Shown here: in pieces, positions 58,506 through 64,000 of the stretch | How positions within the stretch are numbered: position 1 is the stretch's first letter | How the letters are laid out: each line of letters opens with the position of its first letter | DNA from: JBPCNH01 sp051001455 | GTDB taxonomy: Bacteria > Actinomycetota > CADDZG01 > WHSQ01 | DNA: 64,000 bases | Assembly (NCBI GenBank): GCA_051001455.1 | Contig: JBPCNH010000023.1 | Span: forward strand, 1 to 64,000 | Reading direction: 5' to 3' | The notes under the pieces: generated by a model | Database searches by the model: none | Told to the model about the DNA's origin: nothing | The model's input: only the letters and a program-made list of their open reading frames with translations | Program-made: the position numbers and the translations under genes

Positions 58506-58856
58506 TCAGCCCTCTGCGCCGGATACAGCTGCGTCCACAGAGTCGTGGATCGGGAACACCTTGGTGAGGCCGGTGATCTTGAAGATCTTGAGGATCTTGT
58601 CCTGCGTACACACGAGCGCCAGGTTCCCATCGTGAGCCTTCACCCGCTTCAGGGCTCCGACCAGCACGCCGAGTCCGGTCGAGTCGAGGAAGTCCACGCC
58701 CTCGAGGTTGACCACGACGTTGTAGGAGCCTTCCGAGACGAGCTCGATCAGCTTCTCTCGCAGCTTGGGCGCCGTGTAAACGTCGATCTCGCCCTTGACG
58801 TCGACGACCGAATGATCGCCGACGGAGCTGACATCCAAACCAAGTTCCATGACCAC
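58506..58856 (-). CDS. STAS-domain anti-sigma factor antagonist
   Basis: A 116-residue SpoIIAA/RsbV-like protein. The phosphorylatable Ser is in LDSTGLGVLVGALKR (about residue 58); GEIDVYTAPKLREKL precedes it. It should bind the RsbW-like kinase encoded 1 nt downstream, releasing that kinase's target when unphosphorylated. Confidence 0.92.
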   Translation of the reverse strand: MVMELGLDVSSVGDHSVVDVKGEIDVYTAPKLREKLIELVSEGSYNVVVNLEGVDFLDSTGLGVLVGALKRVKAHDGNLALVCTQDKILKIFKITGLTKVFPIHDSVDAAVSGAEG

Positions 58857-59032
58857 GCGCCTCCTCTGAGAGAATCGTTGTGCAAGCCTCGAAGCGCCCA
58901 GGTCGAGACGGGCGCCACGGGCCAGGCAACAGAATCCTAGCCGCGACCCCCGCGGTTGGATTGCCGTTACCCAACTGCCGCCCTTAGTTAACTTGAGTGG
59001 GAGCGGTCGGACCGCAGCCCAGGGAGTACAAC

Positions 59033-59647
59033 ATGAGCGTAGTGATGCCTTTTCATAGAAAGACCCGTTTCGCCTTAGGCGCGGCCGCCGTCCTAGGGAG
59101 CCTTTGCGTGGTCATCCTGGCCCTGCAAAAGACCGGAACACTGTCCGTTTCAACCCTTGGAGGAAACGACCGGGGACCCGTTGAGGTGGTCGACCAAGCG
59201 GCCGAGCAGGCACCGTGGCGGGTACGGGTGTTCCCGGCCGGGACCGGAGGACGAGCCGCTCCCGCGCAGACGAAAGCCGTGAGCAAACAACGCGATGCCG
59301 TCGAGGAGACGGTCACCTCGGTGTACGACGCCTTGTTACTCCAGCCGGCAGCGATCGAAACCATGGGCGGGAAAGAGCTAGGACCGGGCGTGGGGGCGGC
59401 GCTCGAGCGCTCCAAGCTATCGCCTTCCGCGGAGATCTCCGACCTCCAGACCACCAGGCGACATGCCCGGATAGGGATCCAAGCAGACGGGGGCAGGCAT
59501 GCTGCCGCCCGCCTCAAGATCACCGCGAAGGCTCAGGTAGATGGGGACCCGATCCGGTTCCGACAAGAGATCACCATGTGGCTGGAGCGCACCGGGAAGC
59601 GATGGAAAGTGGTCGCTTTCGAAGGCTCTCAGAGGCAGCTCCGATGA
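59033..59647 (+). CDS. Membrane-anchored exported protein of unknown function
   Basis: A 204-residue protein with an N-terminal membrane anchor (about 12-30) and an exported domain with a conserved-looking tail (EITMWLERTGKRWKVVAFEG) resembling nuclear-transport-factor-like or Mce-associated beta folds. ATG 59033 follows AGGGAG. It overlaps the LCP gene by 4 nt (ATGA), so it probably works with it at the cell envelope. Confidence 0.75.
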   Translation: MSVVMPFHRKTRFALGAAAVLGSLCVVILALQKTGTLSVSTLGGNDRGPVEVVDQAAEQAPWRVRVFPAGTGGRAAPAQTKAVSKQRDAVEETVTSVYDALLLQPAAIETMGGKELGPGVGAALERSKLSPSAEISDLQTTRRHARIGIQADGGRHAAARLKITAKAQVDGDPIRFRQEITMWLERTGKRWKVVAFEGSQRQLR

Positions 59648-60525
59648 AGCTCCGAACCATCGCACTCATGCTCACGATCGGATCGATCGTCGCCCTCTGG
59701 CCGGTACTTGGGCCAACACCCCGAACGGCCGCGGCCCCGATCAAGCTCGGCAAGGTCCACGAGGGTTACCAACCCCTCAAAGGAAAGATCTTCGTTCTCT
59801 TGATAGGGCATGACGCGCGCCCCGGCGAGACACGGGCCCGGGCCGACGGCATCCACATCGCCGGGATAAACACGGAGACGATGACAGGAGGGATCCTGAA
59901 TTTCCCCCGGGACTCGTGGGTGAACATCCCGGGGTGGGGATCGGCTCGCATCAACGATGCGCTTTACATCGGAGGACCGGAACGGCTGGCCGAGACCCTC
60001 GAGGACCTCACCGGAATCACGATCGACTACTGGGTCATGGCCGGTTTCGAGCAGTTCCAATCGTTGGTCGAGGACCTCGGTGGGATCCGTATGAACGTTC
60101 CTACCGCCGTGTACGACCGTGGGGGGTCGGGCGCGCAGCTGGACGCGGGGATGCAGAAACTGAAGGGCTATGAAGCACTCGCCTATGCCCGGGCGAGGAA
60201 ACCCTTCTCGGATGGAGATGTCGTCCGCACCACGAACCAGGCTCGCATCTTCATCGCCGCCCTGAAAAAACTGCGGCAAGAGGTGGGAAACAATCCTGCG
60301 GCCTTACTGAGGTGGATGTCCGTGATCAGAGAGCACGCGGAGCTGGATATGTCCGCCAGCGACACCTTCAGGCTCGGGGTCGTGCTATCTCAACTCTCTG
60401 CCAAGAAGGTCGGGAACGTCACGATCCCGGTGAACATCGGTATGGCCGGAAGCGCAAGTGTCGTCTTCATCTCACCGCAAGCGCGCCCGATCTATGCCCG
60501 CTTCAAGCGAACCGGGAGTTTGTAA
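59644..60525 (+). CDS. LytR-CpsA-Psr (LCP) family protein
   Basis: A 293-residue envelope protein with a signal anchor (about 5-25) and an LCP domain: IGHDARPGETRARADGI, NFPRDSWVNIPGWG, RINDALYIGG, YARARKPFSDGD with active-site Arg residues. LCP enzymes attach glycopolymers to peptidoglycan. ATG 59644 is used; the frame to 59215 is inside the previous gene. Confidence 0.9.
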   Translation: MKLRTIALMLTIGSIVALWPVLGPTPRTAAAPIKLGKVHEGYQPLKGKIFVLLIGHDARPGETRARADGIHIAGINTETMTGGILNFPRDSWVNIPGWGSARINDALYIGGPERLAETLEDLTGITIDYWVMAGFEQFQSLVEDLGGIRMNVPTAVYDRGGSGAQLDAGMQKLKGYEALAYARARKPFSDGDVVRTTNQARIFIAALKKLRQEVGNNPAALLRWMSVIREHAELDMSASDTFRLGVVLSQLSAKKVGNVTIPVNIGMAGSASVVFISPQARPIYARFKRTGSL

Positions 60526-60556
60526 GAAGTGGGCGGCCGCCGCGGACCGCTCTGGA

Positions 60557-62134
60557 CTACCTGAAGTCGACGAAGGCGGCGAAATCCTCCACCGACAAGG
60601 GTTTCCCGGTGGCCTGCTCGATCAGCGCGTCCCATCGCATGGAGTTCCCCGGTTTGAAGAGCCGCTCGACCAAGAACTCGCCTGCATCCTGCGACCCGAC
60701 GAGGCCGCCATAATCCCGCTCGGCGGTTGCATGAAGCTGCGACGCCAGCACGTCTCCGAGAAGATAGTTGTGGTAGTAGACGGGGGCGCAGCCGATGTGG
60801 ATCTTCGACGCCCAACCTCCGAGCGGGACGTCTTGCGGCGGAACCGTGAGCTGGAAACGCTCGACCAACTCCCACCAGAGCCCATCGAGATCTGCTTCGG
60901 GGTCCGAATACAACTCGCGCTCGAAGAAAGACATGACGAGGATCCATCTCGTTGCCAGTAAGCCCTGCGCTGCGGTGGCCCTCTGTAGATCTGCAGCGAC
61001 GGCGGTTACGTCCTCGGCGCTGGCGCCGGCGACCTCGGTCAACCACACCTGGTCCCGAACGAGGCGTCCGCAAAGGAGTGCCATCGCCTCGGTTACGAAT
61101 GTGTGAGCCGGTTCTCTCAGCAAGAAAGGAAGGCGCCGCTCTATAGAAACGTCGTAGGCAGCGTGACCGCACTCGTGCAACATCACCTCGATCCAACGTT
61201 CGCCGGGGACGATGTTGGCGAGGATCCGGACATCGTCCAAACGGTCCACGCTGAGACAGAAGGCATGCTGACATTTCTTTTCTCGTGGATACAGATCGCT
61301 GTTGGCCAGGACCGAACTTAGATCTATCCCCCAGGCATCGAACGTCTGTAGGGCGAGCGCCGCCGCGTCCTTGCCCTGTAGCGGGCCATCGAGGCTGATG
61401 CCCCCGTCCGGGGGAAGGTTCTGGAAGAAGGGATCGGCGTAGTGCCATGGATAGAGCTGCTCGGTCGCGAAGCGGCGCCGGAGATCCTCGTCGAGCTCGC
61501 TCTTCCACGCCGCATACGGATCGCGCGTGGCGTCATCCAGATCTCCGAGCAGACCGAATAGCCACCCCTCGTCGATCTCTTGTAGCTCGAGCTCCATCCG
61601 GTAGAAATCGGGATATCCCAGAGCTCGAGCCGCGGCGTTACGAACGCGGGCGAGCTCGCGGACGCGCTCGGCCACACGCACGCCGATCTCCTTCGAGGCC
61701 CGCCACGTTTGCTCACGCAGTTCGGCATCGTTCGAAGTCTTGAGGATGGCTTCGACGTCGTTCTCGGTGAGCTCTCGTCCATCTACCTGGGGCCGGAAGA
61801 CCGAGAATTCGCTTTCCACGGAGGTGGACAGCCGGACGATCTCCTCGCGTTGAGCCTCGGGCATCTGCTCGCCCGTCATGGCGCGATGAAGGATCTGCAG
61901 CTGGCGCTTACCGACCTCGTCGTGCAGGTCCTCCCCCAAGCCGTCATTGACCTGCTGCAACAGCGCGGGGTCGCCCATGAAGCGACGGAGCGCGAGCTCT
62001 AGCTCGGCCCTCGTGGCGTCTTTGTCTTCGGTCGCCTCGATCTGCGAATCCCACCACGCCAAGAAGAAAGACTTCTCGAGCTCTGCTATGCGCGTGTTGA
62101 GATTGTCGAGCAACCGGTGTGTACGCTCCGGCAT
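60557..62134 (-). CDS. M2/M3-like zinc peptidase
   Basis: A 525-residue all-helical metallopeptidase with HECGHAAYD (HExxH) and the downstream TEAMALLCGR containing the third ligand Glu, as in the angiotensin-converting-enzyme (M2) and related oligopeptidase families. No signal peptide is visible, so it is probably cytosolic. It is convergent with the LCP gene. Confidence 0.83.
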   Translation of the reverse strand: MPERTHRLLDNLNTRIAELEKSFFLAWWDSQIEATEDKDATRAELELALRRFMGDPALLQQVNDGLGEDLHDEVGKRQLQILHRAMTGEQMPEAQREEIVRLSTSVESEFSVFRPQVDGRELTENDVEAILKTSNDAELREQTWRASKEIGVRVAERVRELARVRNAAARALGYPDFYRMELELQEIDEGWLFGLLGDLDDATRDPYAAWKSELDEDLRRRFATEQLYPWHYADPFFQNLPPDGGISLDGPLQGKDAAALALQTFDAWGIDLSSVLANSDLYPREKKCQHAFCLSVDRLDDVRILANIVPGERWIEVMLHECGHAAYDVSIERRLPFLLREPAHTFVTEAMALLCGRLVRDQVWLTEVAGASAEDVTAVAADLQRATAAQGLLATRWILVMSFFERELYSDPEADLDGLWWELVERFQLTVPPQDVPLGGWASKIHIGCAPVYYHNYLLGDVLASQLHATAERDYGGLVGSQDAGEFLVERLFKPGNSMRWDALIEQATGKPLSVEDFAAFVDFR

Positions 62135-62167
62135 CGCCGGTCAGGATAACGGTTACCCCCCTCTTTC

Positions 62168-62830
62168 TTAACGGGTGCCCAAGAGCTCGAAGTGCCACGG
62201 CTCGTGGCTCAGCGGACGATGCAACGGAAGTCCGAGCCGGGTCACCAGCCGAGCCGCCAGGTCGAGGTCGCCCCCGAGGTCCACGGCCAGGCCTCTCTCG
62301 TGCATCGAGGATCCCGGCCGAGCCACCCAATCGTCGGCGCTCTCGGCGGTGCCGTAACGGGCCAGAGCTCGCACCCACAAGGCAGCTTGCACGTCAGAGG
62401 TGCGGAAACCTGATCGCACTACGACACGCCCTGCGGCAGCTTCGACCAGGCGATCGACCGCGGCCTTTAGCTGTGGGTGCAATCCGGCTGCCCGCGTCGA
62501 CGCGATCAAGGGAGCGAACATCCGAGGATCGATGATCGACCTAGCGCGCGCAGTGGCTCCGTCGATACCTACGGTGACCTCCATGGAGGTGGCGCCCCCT
62601 TCACAGCGGCACCCAAGGAGTTCTGCTCCGTTCGCCTCCGCGTAGCGACGCGCAACCTGAGTCGGGATCCCCCGGCCGTACGGAGCAGACTCTGCGACGG
62701 CTGCCAAAGCCGCAGCATCGGCGGCCAGTTGGACACGGGCATCCAGATCCGACGCCGAACCGACCGCGGCGATGAGCGTGCCGACGCCGAGCGAAAGAGC
62801 GGCCACACACGCACACAAGAGAAGGGTCAT
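62168..62830 (-). CDS. TadG-like pilin domain fused to VanY-type peptidase
   Basis: A 220-residue protein. The N-terminus (1-45) is a class III signal/TadG-like membrane helix followed by ADAAALAAVAES, as in Tad pseudopilins. The C-terminal half (about 125-220) carries VanY/M15 motifs: VVRSGFRTSDVQAALW, a His in SSMHERGLAVDLG (with the Asp ligand) and EPWHFELLG with the second His. It therefore joins a pilus-type anchor to a predicted D,D-carboxypeptidase. It overlaps the tadE gene by 4 nt. Confidence 0.82.
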   Translation of the reverse strand: MTLLLCACVAALSLGVGTLIAAVGSASDLDARVQLAADAAALAAVAESAPYGRGIPTQVARRYAEANGAELLGCRCEGGATSMEVTVGIDGATARARSIIDPRMFAPLIASTRAAGLHPQLKAAVDRLVEAAAGRVVVRSGFRTSDVQAALWVRALARYGTAESADDWVARPGSSMHERGLAVDLGGDLDLAARLVTRLGLPLHRPLSHEPWHFELLGTR

Positions 62831-63207
62831 GGACGCTCGATCCGCATCACGGCGCGCGCCTCCATCTCGACCCTTCGGAAGATCGCGCCCAACAACGGCA
62901 CCCTCCCCGGAGGGTTGTAGGCGACGTGGACCTCGAGTGGAGCGCCCTGAACCCTGCTCTCGGGAGCGGGCGAGACCGCCACGCGCACATCTTCCAGGCC
63001 GCCTGCCTCGGCGGCCTCGATCACCCGGTCCAAGTCATGCTCCACGACCGCCACCCGGGCTGCTTCTCGCGCCGCGTGTACTAGACGCCCCTGGTCCATG
63101 GCGAACATCCCGAGCTCGAAGAGAAGCCCGAGGACAAGAGCGACGAACGGAAGACATAGCGCCAGCTCGACGGTGGTCTGACCGGCGTTACCCCGAGCGC
63201 CGCTCAC
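62827..63207 (-). CDS. TadE-like pseudopilin
   Basis: A 126-residue protein with GNAGQTTVELALCLPFVALV, the TadE signature (Gln/Thr/x/Glu then hydrophobic helix), and REAARVAVVE after it. Minor pseudopilin of a Tad/Flp pilus. Its GTG overlaps the Flp-like gene stop (GTGA). Confidence 0.88.
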   Translation of the reverse strand: MSGARGNAGQTTVELALCLPFVALVLGLLFELGMFAMDQGRLVHAAREAARVAVVEHDLDRVIEAAEAGGLEDVRVAVSPAPESRVQGAPLEVHVAYNPPGRVPLLGAIFRRVEMEARAVMRIERP

Positions 63208-63386
63208 CCTCCGGCGCGCTCGAGCAGGCCGGACACGATCGTTTCGAACATCCCCGTCAGCACACCCGTCTTGATGAACGCCGCAAGGGTTCCAACCACC
63301 AGGCCCACCACCAGCAGCACCAAGGCATACTCAGCGGTGGTCTGGCCTCCTTCCGAACGGCCTACGAACTTGAGAGCTCGAGCCAC
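63204..63386 (-). CDS. Flp-like pilin subunit (DUF4244 type)
   Basis: A 60-residue protein with GGQTTAEYALVLLVVGLVV, the Flp/DUF4244 pilin helix. GTG 63386 has AGGAGG 6 nt upstream; the longer frame is rejected. First gene of flp-tadE-tadG/VanY. The assembly ATPase and membrane genes are not in the window. Confidence 0.88.
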   Translation of the reverse strand: MARALKFVGRSEGGQTTAEYALVLLVVGLVVGTLAAFIKTGVLTGMFETIVSGLLERAGG

Positions 63387-63478
63387 GTCGCACCTCCTGA
63401 CATAGGACCGGCGGTTCGCCGGCGTCTTCCGCCATCGGAGCGCGCGTGGAGAAGGCGCGTTGTGACCACAGTCACGCG

Positions 63479-64000
63479 TCAATCGTTGAAGAGTTTGTTC
63501 CTCTCGTTGTGCACGATGTGGATGTCGTCGCCCTGCTCGATGCCCCATTCGGCGAACTCCCCCTGCTCGACCTCGAGCGCGCCGAAGTACGAGACCCCGG
63601 GGTCGTACGACTCGCAAGGATCGGCCTCACACGGATCCATGTCGAGGATCTCGAGGATCGTGCCTTCCTTGTCGAAGAACGCGATGGACAGTGGCGTGAG
63701 CGTGTCTTTCATCCAGAAGCCACCGCTGTTCCCCTCGAAGAATATGAAAGCCATCCCCTCTCGATGGCCCAGACAGGTCCGGTGCATCAACCCCTGAGCT
63801 TGTTGCTCGGGAGTTTCGGCGATCTCGAGGTCGAGAAGTACCGATCCTTCATCTCCCTTGAGGATGGCGCGCCCCGTATAGAAATCAGGGTCCGGAGCGG
63901 GAACGGTCGCCTTGGCATCGCAGTCGTCGGCGGGCGCGGCTGCATCGTCCGAACCGCCACAGGCGGTCGCGAGCAGCAGGGCGACACAAAGAGCCGGCAA
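63479..64000 (-). CDS. DUF192 lipoprotein, 5' end at window edge
   Basis: At least 173 residues: a lipobox-like LLATACGG, then a DUF192 domain (LDLEIAETPEQQAQGLMHRT, FWMKDTLTPLSIAFFD, ALEVEQGEFAEWGI). The TTG at the last base may not be the true start because the signal peptide seems short; the gene probably begins beyond the window. DUF192 function is not settled. Confidence 0.85.
   Translation of the reverse strand: MPALCVALLLATACGGSDDAAAPADDCDAKATVPAPDPDFYTGRAILKGDEGSVLLDLEIAETPEQQAQGLMHRTCLGHREGMAFIFFEGNSGGFWMKDTLTPLSIAFFDKEGTILEILDMDPCEADPCESYDPGVSYFGALEVEQGEFAEWGIEQGDDIHIVHNERNKLFND

Noticed and set aside
59215..59643. N-terminal extension of the LCP protein
   Set aside because: Lies inside the preceding exported-protein gene; a signal anchor starts exactly at ATG 59644.

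Overview
The window is a stretch of high-GC bacterial chromosome that most likely comes from a deep-branching or uncultured member of the Actinomycetota. Evidence for this is a set of families and arrangements typical of that phylum: CarD, DUF3263, DUF4235, DUF4244 and DUF2342-type proteins, a LytR C-terminal-domain protein, an MFS-thymidylate kinase fusion, a lysine-tailed TopA, and the gene order clpC-radA-carD-ispD-ispF-cysS-rlmB-sigH. The species cannot be named from the sequence. Most genes lie on the minus strand in tightly packed operons with 1-4 nt ATGA/GTGA overlaps.

Layout. 1-1.0 kb: a tyrosine integrase running in from outside the window, next to tRNA-Trp. 1.0-4.0 kb: an ECF sigma/anti-sigma pair, two receiver-only response regulators, and a DUF4395-thioredoxin pair. 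4.0-5.5 kb: a threonine-synthase-like gene and a MoaD/ThiS-like sulfur-carrier gene, behind what reads as a SAM-I (S-box) riboswitch plus terminator. 5.5-12.2 kb: AI-2E-type permease, trehalose synthesis genes (otsA, otsB), a lipoprotein, LytR_C and DUF3263 proteins, glutamate dehydrogenase, tRNA-Thr(UGU). 12.3-21.0 kb: the sigH-rlmB-cysS-ispF-ispD-carD-radA-clpC block. 21.2-26.6 kb: a periplasmic binding lipoprotein, then lysS-coaX-panC-DUF2520. 26.7-30.5 kb: two divergent secreted proteases. 30.5-37.6 kb: folK-folB-folP-folE-ftsH-hpt-tilS-DUF2342. 37.7-42.6 kb: small membrane and zinc proteins, an MgtE/SLC41-like transporter with a PhoU-RCK partner, DUF4235, and an orphan membrane protein.

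42.9-47.1 kb is a small genomic island in tRNA-Thr(CGU). It is bounded by perfect 41-bp direct repeats and carries a broken integrase and two convergent ECF sigma/anti-sigma-like modules with matching candidate promoters. 47.3-53.4 kb: a C2H2 mini-protein, holB, the MFS-tmk fusion and topA. 53.5-58.1 kb: an HD protein, two TrkA/RCK regulators, an OB-fold protein and a KimA-like potassium permease. 58.1-64.0 kb: an RsbW/STAS pair, a secreted protein with an LCP protein, an M2-like peptidase, then TadG-VanY fusion, TadE and Flp-like pilin genes, and a partial DUF192 lipoprotein.

Most notable are: (1) the riboswitch-controlled thrC-like/sulfur-carrier pair, where the PLP enzyme has lost about 100 internal residues and the carrier ends Gly-Gly-Ala-Phe; (2) the tRNA-Thr island with two sigma modules; (3) a pilin-like (TadG) domain fused to a VanY peptidase domain; (4) three genes (ispD, the S8 protease, MFS-tmk) whose evident N-termini have no in-frame ATG/GTG/TTG but do have well-placed ATA or ATC codons.
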